64,000 nt of DNA, from NCBI RefSeq assembly GCF_011045115.1, contig NZ_JAAKZG010000009.1, positions 1 to 64,000 on the forward strand, given 5' to 3'. Below the pieces are notes generated by a model. The model had not been told where the DNA came from. It did no database searches and was given only the letters and a program-made list of their open reading frames with translations. Made by a program: the position numbers and the translations under genes. Numbering within the stretch: the first letter of the stretch is position 1; every line of letters starts with the position of its first letter. Source of the DNA: Mesorhizobium zhangyense (lineage in GTDB: Bacteria; Pseudomonadota; Alphaproteobacteria; Rhizobiales; Rhizobiaceae). This document shows positions 9,324-17,658 of the stretch, piece after piece.

Positions 9324-9506
9324 ATGACCAACAACGGACTGCTACTCAAAGTCTTGGCTGCTGTGATCGGGTGTTTTGCCGGCGCTTACATCGGCCAGGA
9401 ACTGCTGGGCGGCGCGGCGCTTGGATGGACCGTAACCGGCGCTATCGTGGCGGTGTTCTGCTATCCGCTCTTCAAGACCTTGAGGGAGCGGCGCGCCCGT
9501 CCATAA
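9324..9506 (+). CDS. Small membrane protein, 60 residues
   Basis: A 60-residue protein with two predicted membrane helices separated by a glycine-rich turn (GQELLGGAALGW) and a basic tail (RERRARP). The start at 9324 follows an AAGGGGTGGGG purine-rich Shine-Dalgarno region. An open frame extends upstream to 9171 but that part is cysteine-rich and unlike membrane protein, so it is left out. The function is unknown. The glycine-spaced helices are reminiscent of small glycine-zipper membrane proteins, but this is only a resemblance. Confidence 0.6.
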   Translation: MTNNGLLLKVLAAVIGCFAGAYIGQELLGGAALGWTVTGAIVAVFCYPLFKTLRERRARP

Positions 9507-9552
9507 GGGCGCGCCGTATCGGGAGGCGTTGGCTCTTATCGCCTGCGGCGCG

Positions 9553-9699
9553 TCAGTTCTCCTGAACCGATACGCCTGAATCATCAATCCGCAGTTCGAC
9601 GCCGGAAGGCTTCGATTCTTCGCGATAGACGTAGATGCCGAGCGCAATGACCGCGACGACGAGCGCGCCGATTATGAGATAAAGCCTGTTTTGCTGCAT
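9553..9699 (-). CDS. Tiny single-pass membrane protein, 48 residues
   Basis: A 48-codon gene read directly from the minus strand. It encodes a start MQQNRLYLIIGALVVAVIAL membrane helix followed by a short polar tail ending in VELRIDDSGVSVQEN. The pattern of one helix plus a GVELRID…G(V/I)SV-type tail resembles a small protein I associate with rhizobial genomes, but I cannot name a family. The Shine-Dalgarno is weak. The terminator of the upstream DUF883 gene (9733-9757) separates the two, so this gene must have its own promoter in the short gap. Confidence 0.6.
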   Translation of the reverse strand: MQQNRLYLIIGALVVAVIALGIYVYREESKPSGVELRIDDSGVSVQEN

Positions 9700-9732
9700 G
9701 AATGTGCCCGTTCTTAAAGTTCTGGAATAGGA

Positions 9733-9757
9733 AAAAGGCCGGTAATCCCGGCCTTTT
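9733..9757 (-). terminator. Rho-independent terminator of the DUF883 gene
   Basis: Perfect 10-bp stem AAAAGGCCGG (9733-9742) and CCGGCCTTTT (9748-9757) with a 5-base loop. Read on the minus strand it ends in a T-run, 19 bases past the DUF883 stop codon. Confidence 0.85.
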
Positions 9758-9775
9758 GTTTTTCGATCGCGAAGA

Positions 9776-10117
9776 TCAGTACCAGCGACGACGCGGTTCG
9801 CTGCTTGCCTGTCCTACGGCTATGCCAAGCAGGAAGCCGACAATGCCGACGAAGCCGAGCACGGCCGTCGTGGTTCCGGGATTTTCACGGGCGACCTCGG
9901 AAACGGCATGGGCCTGCGTGCGAAGCTGCTGCGTTGCCTTGGAGGCACGGTCCGAAGCGCTTTCGTAGAGACTGGACGCCTGTTCGCGGGCATCGTCCAT
10001 CATTTCAGCACTGCGCGCCGAGACCGTCTTGTTGATCTTCGCGATTTCCTTGCGAAGATCCGCGATCTGCTTTTCGAGCGCCTTCTGAATATCGTCTGAG
10101 CTGGGTGTGTCGGCCAT
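9776..10117 (-). CDS. DUF883 (ElaB/YqjD-like) membrane-anchored protein
   Basis: A 113-residue protein with the DUF883 layout. There is a long charged amphipathic helix (residues ~7-75, rich in K, E, R, A and Q), then a C-terminal glycine-containing membrane helix (TTTAVLGFVGIVGFLLGIAVGQ) and an arginine tail (EPRRRWY). E. coli relatives ElaB and YqjD are tail-anchored inner-membrane proteins made in stationary phase that associate with ribosomes. A GGAAC-N16-CGTT sequence 32 bases upstream points to control by the general stress sigma factor EcfG, consistent with that role. A strong terminator follows. Confidence 0.82.
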   Translation of the reverse strand: MADTPSSDDIQKALEKQIADLRKEIAKINKTVSARSAEMMDDAREQASSLYESASDRASKATQQLRTQAHAVSEVARENPGTTTAVLGFVGIVGFLLGIAVGQASSEPRRRWY

Positions 10118-10148
10118 AAAGGATTTCCTTGTATAGAAGAGGTTCAGG

Positions 10149-10173
10149 AACGGCTATCCAGCCGGATCGTTCC
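10149..10173 (-). promoter_or_regulatory. EcfG-type (general stress) promoter of the DUF883 gene
   Basis: On the minus strand GGAAC (10173-10169), a 16-base spacer and CGTT (10152-10149) match the alphaproteobacterial sigma-EcfG consensus exactly. The -10 lies 32 bases from the start codon. The site is nearly symmetric: the plus strand also reads GGAAC-N16-CGTT, though no plus-strand gene follows. Confidence 0.75.
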
Positions 10174-10204
10174 CGAACTATTGTGTCGGAAACATTTCCC
10201 GCGA

Positions 10205-10372
10205 TCAAAACACTGCGAGATACTTCAGCAACGAGATGATGCCGATGACGATGACGATAAGCTGGACGATCTGGCGCATGCGCCCGTCGATCGGAAGCCG
10301 CTGAACGAGATAGAGCACCAGTATGATTACAAGAAACGTAATCAGGATGCCGATGAGAACCGATGAAGCCAT
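10205..10372 (-). CDS. Tiny two-helix membrane protein, 55 residues
   Basis: A 55-codon gene read directly from the minus strand. Helix 1 is LIGILITFLVIILVLYLV, a short polar turn holds LPIDGRMRQ, and helix 2 is IVQLIVIVIGIISLLKYL. The layout resembles the small Thivi_2564-type membrane proteins, whose function is unknown. A GAGAAGG Shine-Dalgarno sits a few bases before the ATG. An exact GGAAC-N16-CGTT promoter lies 64 bases upstream, so it is probably a stress-induced protein, like its downstream DUF883 neighbour. Confidence 0.72.
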   Translation of the reverse strand: MASSVLIGILITFLVIILVLYLVQRLPIDGRMRQIVQLIVIVIGIISLLKYLAVF

Positions 10373-10435
10373 AACCCTTCTCCGTAATTGACGGCCCAGC
10401 CGTCGTCTGAACTAGGCATAAACTATGCACCGGCT

Positions 10436-10460
10436 AACGCCCGGACACCGTGCGGGTTCC
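10436..10460 (-). promoter_or_regulatory. EcfG-type promoter of the 55-residue membrane protein gene
   Basis: Minus strand GGAAC (10460-10456), 16-base spacer, CGTT (10439-10436). This is an exact match to the sigma-EcfG consensus, 64 bases from the ATG at 10372. Confidence 0.75.
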
Positions 10461-10549
10461 ATTCAAGATCATTCTTGAGACGCCAAATCGGGATTTTGTG
10501 TTTTCCGGGCTTGCCTTCCAAACTGGCAAACCCTATGGACTGCATCGTT

Positions 10550-10626
<77 letters not shown>

Positions 10627-10642
10627 AAACGATGAGGGAAAC

Positions 10643-10948
10643 ATGTCTGCGCGCATCTTCAGCCCGGCCAAGACCGCGATGCAGTCGGGTAAGGCCAAGA
10701 CCGGTCTCTGGGTTCTCGAGTTCGATCCGGCCATGCCGCGCAAGATCGATCCGCTGATGGGCTATACGACTTCCGGCGACATGAAGAGCCAGATTCGCCT
10801 CACCTTCGGCTCGAAGGAAGAGGCGGTCGCCTATGCCGAGAAGCATGGCCTCGATTTTCGTGTTCAGGAACCGAAGGAAGCCAAGCGGCGCCAGATTTCC
10901 TATGCGGAGAATTTCCGCTTCGACCGCAAGATCCCCTGGACACACTGA
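10643..10948 (+). CDS. NADH dehydrogenase accessory subunit, NDUFS4-like (ETC complex I subunit)
   Basis: A 101-residue protein of the ETC complex I subunit family, the bacterial counterpart of mitochondrial NDUFS4 (18 kDa AQDQ subunit). The signature WVLEF… PLMGYTTSGDMKSQIRLTF followed by EEAVAYAEKHG matches the mitochondrial protein closely. It should sit on the peripheral arm of complex I near the electron-input module. Alphaproteobacteria typically encode it away from the nuo operon, as here. GAGGGAA precedes the ATG. It lies between two tRNA genes. Confidence 0.92.
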   Translation: MSARIFSPAKTAMQSGKAKTGLWVLEFDPAMPRKIDPLMGYTTSGDMKSQIRLTFGSKEEAVAYAEKHGLDFRVQEPKEAKRRQISYAENFRFDRKIPWTH

Positions 10949-10984
10949 ACCGCGAACGAGCCGGTTTGTGTGCTGAGGGCGCGC

Positions 10985-11061
10985 GGTCCCGTAGCTCAGC
11001 TGGATAGAGCACCGGCCTTCTAAGCCGATGGTCACAGGTTCGAATCCTGTCGGGATCGCCA
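10985..11061 (+). tRNA. tRNA-Arg (anticodon TCT)
   Basis: A 77-base cloverleaf including CCA. The acceptor stem is GGTCCCG/CGGGATC with one G-T pair, the D-arm contains AGCTCAGCTGGAT, the anticodon loop is CTTCTAA (anticodon TCT) and the T-loop is GTTCGAATC. Confidence 0.97.
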
Positions 11062-11167
11062 CATTTTCAAACATTTCTCTGCGCGAAGGATGCGTGTAGC
11101 TTGCTGTCGGGTTCTGCGTTCGTTGCAGAACTTTCGCAGCAGAAAGCCGCATACGCAGGAAACGCTC

Positions 11168-11683
11168 ATGACCTCGACGGATTCCGACCTTCCCATCGCC
11201 CACTGGACTGATATCGAAAACCCTGACGGTGAGACGTTCAAGGGGACGGACGAGGCGCGCAGCATCAACGCTGCCTTCGGCGCGCATTTCGGGCTCGAGC
11301 GGCTCGGCATTCATCATGAGCGGTTGCTGCCGGGCCGGCGCACGTCCTTTCCGCATGCCGAAAGTGCGGAGGAGGAATTCGTCTATGTGCTGGAGGGCGA
11401 GCCCGATGTCTGGCTGGACGGTCGGCTGCATCGGCTCAAGCCGGGCGACGGGGTCGGCTTTCCGGCAGGCACGGGGCTCGCCCACAGTTTCCTGAACAAC
11501 ACCGAGACTGAAGTTCGGTTGCTGGTCGTGGGCGAGACGGCCAAGGCGGAGAACCGAATCGTCTCCCCGGTCAACCTCGAACGCAAGGCGATGCGCGACG
11601 ACTGGTGGGACGATCACCCAAGGCGCCCGTTGGGCGACCACGATGGGATGCCCGACAGGGTGCGGGCATCGAAGGCGAAGTAG
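11168..11683 (+). CDS. Cupin-domain protein
   Basis: A 171-residue single-domain cupin. The metal-site motifs are recognisable: the first at SFPHAESAEEEFVYVLEGEPDVWLDG, the second around GDGVGFPAGTGLAHSFLN. Cupins range from dioxygenases and isomerases to sugar-binding proteins, and nothing here narrows the function. The tail (WWDDHPRRPLGDHDG) is typical of a cupin subgroup common in rhizobia. The start at 11168 (MTSTDSDLP) gives a compact protein; the in-frame ATG at 11090 lies just after the tRNA and adds a basic leader. Confidence 0.8.
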   Translation: MTSTDSDLPIAHWTDIENPDGETFKGTDEARSINAAFGAHFGLERLGIHHERLLPGRRTSFPHAESAEEEFVYVLEGEPDVWLDGRLHRLKPGDGVGFPAGTGLAHSFLNNTETEVRLLVVGETAKAENRIVSPVNLERKAMRDDWWDDHPRRPLGDHDGMPDRVRASKAK

Positions 11684-11701
11684 CGGGGAGGCGTTGCCGC
11701 C

Positions 11702-12880
11702 TCAATCCTTCGCCGCTGCCGCCGCAGCCAGCCCCTTGGCGATATCGGCCTTCAGGTCTTCGACATTCTCCAGCCCGATCTGAAGCCGGAGGATCGGCCC
11801 CTCATACGGCCCCTTGGCGACGACGCGGTCGCCGAGGAAGACGTGGACCGCAAGGCTTTCATAGCCGCCCCAGGAATAGCCGAGGCCGAAGATTTCGAGG
11901 GCGTCGAGGAAGGCATGCGCCTGCTTCTGGCCGCCACCGGAGAACACCACGGAAAAGATGCCGCTGGCGCCCGAAAAATCGCGCTTCCAGATGGCATGGC
12001 CGGGGTGGCTTTCGAGACCGGGGTGCAGCACGCGGGCGACGCCCGGCTGCTTTTCCAGCCAGCGCGCGATGTCCAGCGCGCTTTCCTGATGACGCTCCAG
12101 CCGCACACCCATGGTGCGCAGGCCGCGCAGCACCTGATAGACGTCGTCGGGTGCGGCACAGCAGCCGAGCGTCAGGAAGCCCTGATGCAGCCGTTCCCAT
12201 GATGCGGCGTTGGCCGAGACCGTGCCGAGAAGCAGATCGGAATGCCCGGCCGGATATTTGGTCGCGGCGTGGATCGAGACATCAACGCCATGATCGAGCG
12301 GCTTGAAATAGAGCGGCGTCGCCCAGGTGTTGTCCATCATCACCACGGCGCCGCGTTCATGCGCCGCTTTCGCGATTGCCGGGATGTCCTGCATCTCGAA
12401 TGTGTTGGAGGCCGGCGATTCGGTGAACACGACCTTGGTGTTCGGCTTCATCAGCGCGGCAATGCCGGCGCCGACATGGGGATCGTAATAGTCTACCTCG
12501 ACGCCAAGCCGTTTCAGCATGGTGTCGGCGAAATTGCGGGTCGGATGATAGACCGAATCGACGATCAGCACGTGATCGCCGGCCGACAGGAAGGCAAGCA
12601 GCGGCACCGTGACGGCGGCGAGCCCCGAAGGCACAATGATAGTTCCTGCCGAACCTTCCAGCTCGTCGATGGCGTTTGCGAGCGCGTCGGTGGTCGGGGT
12701 GCCGCGCGTTCCATAGGTGTATTTTTGCGCGCGGGCAGCCAGTGTGGCGGCGTTCGGAAACAGGACCGTGGAAGCGTGCACGACCGGCGGGTTCACGAAG
12801 CCGAAATAGTCGCGCGGATCGTTGCCCGCATGCGCCAGGCGTGTGTTGATACCCATCTCGGTGTAGTCTCGCTTGGCCAT
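11702..12880 (-). CDS. metC: Cystathionine beta-lyase
   Basis: A 392-residue PLP enzyme of the Cys/Met metabolism family. It cleaves cystathionine to homocysteine, ammonia and pyruvate in methionine synthesis. The cofactor lysine is K208 in SIHAATKYPAGHSD. Upstream are the YGTRGTPTTDALA and PSGLAAVTVPLLA substrate/cofactor-binding blocks, and SVYHPTRNF favours the beta-lyase over gamma-synthase branch. The start at 12880 follows the family N-terminus; the frame is open further upstream. It diverges from the aap operon, an arrangement I recall from other rhizobia. Confidence 0.92.
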   Translation of the reverse strand: MAKRDYTEMGINTRLAHAGNDPRDYFGFVNPPVVHASTVLFPNAATLAARAQKYTYGTRGTPTTDALANAIDELEGSAGTIIVPSGLAAVTVPLLAFLSAGDHVLIVDSVYHPTRNFADTMLKRLGVEVDYYDPHVGAGIAALMKPNTKVVFTESPASNTFEMQDIPAIAKAAHERGAVVMMDNTWATPLYFKPLDHGVDVSIHAATKYPAGHSDLLLGTVSANAASWERLHQGFLTLGCCAAPDDVYQVLRGLRTMGVRLERHQESALDIARWLEKQPGVARVLHPGLESHPGHAIWKRDFSGASGIFSVVFSGGGQKQAHAFLDALEIFGLGYSWGGYESLAVHVFLGDRVVAKGPYEGPILRLQIGLENVEDLKADIAKGLAAAAAAKD

Positions 12881-13265
12881 GTCTTCCCCGCTTCGATAAG
12901 AGGCGGACAGGCATAAAGCGGCGAGCTGAACGGCGCAACCGAAACGGGCGGGGCCAGCCTCGAACTTTGTTGCTCCAGCCAAGTTCATGCGGCGGATAAA
13001 GACCTGCCGCAACGGCAATTCAAAGGCGGAAAATACCCTTCAAATGTCGGTTTTGGGCATATGGTTTTCAATTTCTGCTTCATCCGGTCATTGTGCTTGA
13101 CCTCACGGACATAATCGCTTTCGATGCAGTTCGTGATTGTGAGTGCTGCGAGCGCATCCTCTGCGATGCCGCGTTTCGGAAATGGGCCGGAATGCCAACG
13201 CTGCTTCCGCACGGGAAAAAAACGGGGCAAGTTCCCGAACAACAACAGAAAAGGGTCTGTGGGTT
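12881..13265. other. Intergenic region between metC and aapJ
   Basis: About 385 bases separate the divergent metC and aapJ genes. It must hold both promoters. I looked for a sigma-54 promoter (TGGCAC-N5-TTGCA), because aap genes are nitrogen-controlled in Rhizobium, and did not find a convincing one. No hairpin or repeat stands out. A purine-rich AAAAGGGTCTGTGGGTT precedes the aapJ ATG. Confidence 0.5.
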
Positions 13266-14294
13266 ATGAAAAACTCCGTAAAAGTCATTCTGGGCGCTGC
13301 CGCATTGGGGCTGCTGGCTTCGGCCGCATCTGCGGCAACGCTCGATGATGTCAAGAAGAAGGGCTTCGTTCAGTGCGGTGTCAGCACCGGTCTGGCCGGC
13401 TTTTCCGCGCCGAACGACAAGGGCGACTGGACCGGCATCGACGCCGATTTCTGCCGCGCCGTGGCGGCTGCGGTCTTCGGTGACGGCACCAAGGTCAAGT
13501 TCACGCCGCTCAGCGCCAAGGAACGTTTCACCGCGCTCCAGTCGGGCGAAATCGACGTCCTGTCGCGCAACACGACCTGGACGATCAACCGCGATACGGC
13601 GCTCGGCCTGAATTTCGTCGGCGTCACCTATTATGACGGCCAGGGCTTCATGATCAACGCCAAGAAGCTGCCGGGCGTCAATTCCGCGCTCCAGCTTTCG
13701 GGCGCTGCCGTCTGCGTGCAGTCGGGCACGACCACCGAACTCAATCTCGCCGACTACTTCAAGGCGAACAAGATGGAGTACAACCCGGTCGTCTTCGAGA
13801 AGCTCGAAGAGGTCAACGCCGCTTATGACGCGGGCCGTTGCGACGCCTACACGACCGATCAGTCGGGCCTTTATGGCATCCGCCTGACGCTCGGTGCGCC
13901 GGACGATCACGTCGTTCTGCCCGAGATCATCTCGAAGGAGCCGCTTGGACCCGCCGTCCGCCAGGGCGACGACCAGTGGTACCACATCGTCAAGTGGACC
14001 TATTTCGCACTGCTGTCGGCTGAAGAGCTCGGCATCACGCAGGCCAATGTCGACGAGATGAAGAACTCCGGCAGCCCCGAGATCAAGCGCGTGCTCGGCA
14101 CCGAGGCAGACACCAAGATCGGTACCGATCTTGGTGTGTCGAACGACTGGGTCGTCAACGTCGTCAAGGCAGTCGGCAACTACGGCGAAATGTTCGAGAA
14201 GAACGTCGGCGCCGGCAGCCCGCTGAAGATCGCGCGCGGCATCAACGCGCTGTGGACCAAGGGCGGCCTGCAGTACGCTCCGCCGATCCGCTGA
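13266..14294 (+). CDS. aapJ: General L-amino acid ABC transporter, periplasmic binding protein
   Basis: A 342-residue solute-binding protein with a clear signal peptide (KNSVKVILGAAALGLLASAASA, cleavage before ATLDD). The body is the type II periplasmic fold of polar amino-acid transporters, with GVSTGLAGFSAPNDKGDWTGIDADFCRAVAAAVFGD near the N-terminus of the mature protein. It delivers a broad range of L-amino acids to the AapQM permease. Length and sequence match rhizobial AapJ. A stable hairpin after the stop (14306-14332) probably raises its transcript level over the downstream genes. Confidence 0.95.
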   Translation: MKNSVKVILGAAALGLLASAASAATLDDVKKKGFVQCGVSTGLAGFSAPNDKGDWTGIDADFCRAVAAAVFGDGTKVKFTPLSAKERFTALQSGEIDVLSRNTTWTINRDTALGLNFVGVTYYDGQGFMINAKKLPGVNSALQLSGAAVCVQSGTTTELNLADYFKANKMEYNPVVFEKLEEVNAAYDAGRCDAYTTDQSGLYGIRLTLGAPDDHVVLPEIISKEPLGPAVRQGDDQWYHIVKWTYFALLSAEELGITQANVDEMKNSGSPEIKRVLGTEADTKIGTDLGVSNDWVVNVVKAVGNYGEMFEKNVGAGSPLKIARGINALWTKGGLQYAPPIR

Positions 14295-14305
14295 TCGAGA
14301 ACTAT

Positions 14306-14332
14306 CCGGAGGGCGGATTCTCCGCCTTCCGG
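14306..14332 (+). terminator. Intercistronic hairpin after aapJ (attenuator or mRNA stabiliser)
   Basis: A 12-bp stem with one G-T pair: arms 14306-14317 and 14321-14332, loop TTC, then TTTCTC. It sits between the binding-protein gene and the permease genes. Such hairpins partly terminate transcription or protect the upstream mRNA, giving excess binding protein. Confidence 0.65.
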
Positions 14333-14356
14333 TTTCTCATATCAGGGGACGGTTAA

Positions 14357-15547
14357 ATGGCATCCCAGGAAATACTTGGCCGGGACGCAGGCAGCCGCGT
14401 CTCGCTTATGAACGACCCTAAAATCCGCGGCATTTTCTTCCAGATTGTCGTGGTGGCCCTCCTTGCGGCAGCGATCTACTGGATTGTCGGCAACACTGTC
14501 GAAAACCTGCGTCGCGCCAACATCGCATCCGGCTTCAGCTTTCTGCGCGGACGGGCCGGCTTTGACATCAGTGACAGCCTGATCGCGTATTCGTCCGATT
14601 CCACTTACGGACGGGCGATCATCGTCGGCCTGCTGAACACCATCGTCGTTGCCGTCGTCGGCATCATCACAGCCTCCATTCTCGGCTTTCTGATCGGCAT
14701 CGGCCGCCTGTCGCGAAACTGGCTGGTTCGCAAGATTTCGACCGTCTATGTCGAAGTGTTCCGCAACATCCCGCCGCTGCTGGTCATCTTCTTCTGGTAT
14801 TTCGGCGTGCTATCGGTTCTGCCGCCGCCGCGCGACAGCTATCACCTGCCATTCGGCTCGTTCCTCAATGGTCGTGGCTTCTATTTTCCGAAGGCAATCT
14901 GGGGCGAGGGCTCCTGGCTGATATTGGTGGCCTTTGTGCTTGCGATCGCCATGTCGTGGTTCGTCGCGCGCAAGGCTCGTCAGCGCCAGATGGCGACGGG
15001 ACAAACATTTCCGATCCTGTGGACTTCCATCGGGTTGATCGTCGGCCTGCCGCTGCTGGCATTCATCTTCAGCGGTTTTCCGTTGAGCTTTGATTTTCCG
15101 AAGCAATCCACGTTCAACCTGACCGGCGGTTTCCAGGTGAAGCCGGAGTTTCTGGCGCTTTATCTCGCTCTGTCCTTCTATACGGCCGCCTTCATCGGCG
15201 AGATCGTGCGCGCCGGCATCATGGGCGTGAACAAGGGGCAGAGCGAAGCGTCCTTTGCTCTCGGCTTGCGACCCGCGCAGACGCTCAGGCAGGTGGTAGT
15301 GCCGCAGGCCATGCGCATCGTCATACCGCCGCTCACCAGCCAGTATCTGAACCTGACCAAGAACTCATCGCTTGCCATCGCGATCGGCTATCCCGATCTT
15401 GTCGCGACGGGTGGAACGGTGCTGAACCAGACCGGCCAGGCGATCGAGGTCGTGGTGATCTGGATGGTCGTCTATCTCGGCCTCAGCCTAGTGACGTCGG
15501 CCTTCATGAACTGGTTCAACGCCAAAATGGCGCTGGTGGAGAGGTAA
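14357..15547 (+). CDS. aapQ: General L-amino acid ABC transporter permease AapQ
   Basis: A 396-residue inner-membrane permease of the HisM/GlnP family. It is larger than most because of the insert between the first helices and the core that is typical of AapQ. The core has [14 protein letters not shown] and the EAA-type loop ([26 protein letters not shown]) that docks on the ATPase. It pairs with AapM to form the channel. It follows aapJ after the hairpin and is 4 bases from aapM. Confidence 0.95.
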   Translation: MASQEILGRDAGSRVSLMNDPKIRGIFFQIVVVALLAAAIYWIVGNTVENLRRANIASGFSFLRGRAGFDISDSLIAYSSDSTYGRAIIVGLLNTIVVAVVGIITASILGFLIGIGRLSRNWLVRKISTVYVEVFRNIPPLLVIFFWYFGVLSVLPPPRDSYHLPFGSFLNGRGFYFPKAIWGEGSWLILVAFVLAIAMSWFVARKARQRQMATGQTFPILWTSIGLIVGLPLLAFIFSGFPLSFDFPKQSTFNLTGGFQVKPEFLALYLALSFYTAAFIGEIVRAGIMGVNKGQSEASFALGLRPAQTLRQVVVPQAMRIVIPPLTSQYLNLTKNSSLAIAIGYPDLVATGGTVLNQTGQAIEVVVIWMVVYLGLSLVTSAFMNWFNAKMALVER

Positions 15548-15551
15548 GGTC

Positions 15552-16709
15552 ATGCAGAAACACGATCTTTCCTACGTCCGTGCCGAATTGGCGGCTGCCG
15601 AGCCGGCGCCGGCGGGCGTGACCGGGCTTGGCGCATGGGTTCGCAAGAACCTGTTCGCCACCCCGTTCGATTCCGCGCTGACGCTGCTCGGACTTTTGGT
15701 GGTTGCCTTCGTCATCCCGCCATTTATCAACTGGGCGTTCATCAGCGCCCAGTGGACGGGCACCGACCGCACCTTCTGCTCGACCATAGCGCAGGGCGGC
15801 ATACAACCCGACGGCTGGTCCGGCGCTTGCTGGGCCTTCGTCAACGCGAAGTTCTCGCAGTTCATGTTCGGCCGCTATCCGGCCGAAGAGCACTGGCGCC
15901 TCATCCTCACCGTCATCATGTTGGTGGTGCTGCTGGTGCCCATGATGATTCCGCGCATCCCCCGCAAGGGCCTGAATGCAATCCTGCTTTTTGGCGTGTT
16001 TCCCATCGTCGCCTACATTCTGATGTCCGGCGGCTGGTTCGGCCTGCCGCATGTCGAGACGCCGCTCTGGGGTGGCCTGCTGGTAACGCTGGTCCTGTCC
16101 TTCGTCGGCATCACGGTCTCGCTGCCGCTCGGCATCGTACTTGCGCTCGGTCGGCGTTCGAAAATGCCGGTCGTCAAGATGATCTGCGTGATCTTCATCG
16201 AAGCGGTCCGCGGTATTCCGCTGGTGACGGTGCTGTTCATGGCCAGTGTCATGTTCCCGCTGTTCCTGCCGGCAGGCATGACCTTCGACAAGCTGCTGCG
16301 GGCACTTATCGGCGTGGCGCTGTTTGCGTCGGCCTATATGGCGGAAGTGGTGCGCGGCGGACTGCAGGCAATTCCGAAGGGGCAGTATGAGGGTGCCGAT
16401 TCGCTAGGCCTGAGCTATTGGCAGAAGACGGGACTGATCGTCCTGCCGCAGGCGCTCAAGCTGGTTATCCCGGGCATCGTCAACACCTTCATCGGCCTCT
16501 TCAAGGATACCAGCCTGGTCTACATCATCGGCATGTTCGATCTGCTCGGCGTGGTGCGCCTGAACTTTTCGGACGCCTCCTGGGCCTCGCCGCAGACGCC
16601 GATTTCGGGGCTGGTCTTTGCCGGCTTCGTTTTCTGGCTGTTCTGTTTCGGCATGTCGCGCTATTCCATTTACATGGAACGACGCCTCGATACCGGCCAC
16701 AAAAGATAA
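15552..16709 (+). CDS. aapM: General L-amino acid ABC transporter permease AapM
   Basis: A 385-residue permease homologous to AapQ. It has a large N-terminal extension with several membrane segments before the HisM-type core ([18 protein letters not shown]). The EAA loop is [28 protein letters not shown]. It forms the AapQM heterodimer. The start ATG at 15552 lies 4 bases after the aapQ stop, so the genes are tightly coupled. Confidence 0.95.
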   Translation: MQKHDLSYVRAELAAAEPAPAGVTGLGAWVRKNLFATPFDSALTLLGLLVVAFVIPPFINWAFISAQWTGTDRTFCSTIAQGGIQPDGWSGACWAFVNAKFSQFMFGRYPAEEHWRLILTVIMLVVLLVPMMIPRIPRKGLNAILLFGVFPIVAYILMSGGWFGLPHVETPLWGGLLVTLVLSFVGITVSLPLGIVLALGRRSKMPVVKMICVIFIEAVRGIPLVTVLFMASVMFPLFLPAGMTFDKLLRALIGVALFASAYMAEVVRGGLQAIPKGQYEGADSLGLSYWQKTGLIVLPQALKLVIPGIVNTFIGLFKDTSLVYIIGMFDLLGVVRLNFSDASWASPQTPISGLVFAGFVFWLFCFGMSRYSIYMERRLDTGHKR

Positions 16710-16725
16710 ATAAAGGGGAAGGCCA

Positions 16726-17529
16726 ATGGCCATAGAAAACGCAGTCAGCGCCGAGGAGATCAAGGTCGATCTCGGCAAGATGCAGATTTCGGATACCGAT
16801 GTCGCCATCGACATTGTCGGCATGCACAAATGGTATGGCGATTTCCACGTCCTGAAGGACATCAATCTTCGGGTCATGCGTGGCGAGCGCATCGTCATTT
16901 GCGGGCCTTCCGGTTCCGGTAAATCGACGATGATCCGCTGTATCAACCGTCTGGAAGAGCACCAGAAGGGCAAGATCATCGTCGACGGCAAGGAGCTGAC
17001 CAACGATCTGAAGAAGATCGACGAGGTCCGCCGCGAAGTCGGCATGGTGTTCCAGCACTTCAACCTGTTTCCGCATCTGACGATCCTGGAAAACTGCACG
17101 CTGGCGCCGATCTGGGTGCGCAAGACGCCGAAGAAGCAGGCCGAAGAAATCGCCATGCACTTCCTGAAGCGGGTGAAGATCCCCGAGCAGGCCAACAAGT
17201 ATCCCGGCCAGCTTTCCGGCGGCCAGCAGCAGCGGGTGGCTATTGCGAGATCGCTGTGCATGAATCCGCGCATCATGCTGTTCGATGAGCCGACCTCGGC
17301 GCTCGATCCGGAAATGATCAAGGAAGTGCTGGAAACCATGGTGGGCCTTGCCGAGGAAGGCATGACCATGCTGTGCGTGACCCACGAGATGGGTTTTGCG
17401 CGGAAAGTCGCCAACCGGGTGATCTTCATGGATCAGGGCCAGATCGTCGAGCAGAACACCCCGGCGGAGTTCTTCGATCATCCGCAGCATGAGCGTACCA
17501 AGCTGTTCCTGTCGCAAATCCTGCATTGA
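16726..17529 (+). CDS. aapP: General L-amino acid ABC transporter ATP-binding protein
   Basis: A 267-residue ABC ATPase that powers AapQM. It shows Walker [10 protein letters not shown], the Q-loop region ([19 protein letters not shown]), signature LSGGQQQR, Walker [14 protein letters not shown] (read as [13 protein letters not shown]) and the switch histidine in [10 protein letters not shown] ~25-residue N-terminal extension precedes the ATPase core, as in other AapP proteins. It is the last gene of aapJQMP, and a hairpin (17572-17604) follows. Confidence 0.96.
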   Translation: MAIENAVSAEEIKVDLGKMQISDTDVAIDIVGMHKWYGDFHVLKDINLRVMRGERIVICGPSGSGKSTMIRCINRLEEHQKGKIIVDGKELTNDLKKIDEVRREVGMVFQHFNLFPHLTILENCTLAPIWVRKTPKKQAEEIAMHFLKRVKIPEQANKYPGQLSGGQQQRVAIARSLCMNPRIMLFDEPTSALDPEMIKEVLETMVGLAEEGMTMLCVTHEMGFARKVANRVIFMDQGQIVEQNTPAEFFDHPQHERTKLFLSQILH

Positions 17530-17571
17530 TCTTTTGGTACGCGCATTCGGTGCACGCGCTCTCGATCATGA

Positions 17572-17604
17572 AAGAAGCCCGGCTGAAACTCGGTCGGGCT
17601 TCTT
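17572..17604 (+). terminator. Terminator-like hairpin after aapP
   Basis: Perfect 10-bp stem AAGAAGCCCG (17572-17581) and CGGGCTTCTT (17595-17604) with a 13-base loop, 43 bases past the aapP stop. The T-run is short, so it may be only partly efficient. Confidence 0.65.
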
Positions 17605-17658
17605 GCGTAAGCAAGTGCAATGGCCATTGAGGTCGCGCTCGGGATCGGTTCGGCTTCG

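Noticed and set aside
12881..13265. A sigma-54 promoter for aapJQMP
   Set aside because: I looked for a TGGCAC-N5-TTGCA sequence because aap is under nitrogen control in Rhizobium, but nothing close to the consensus was found.
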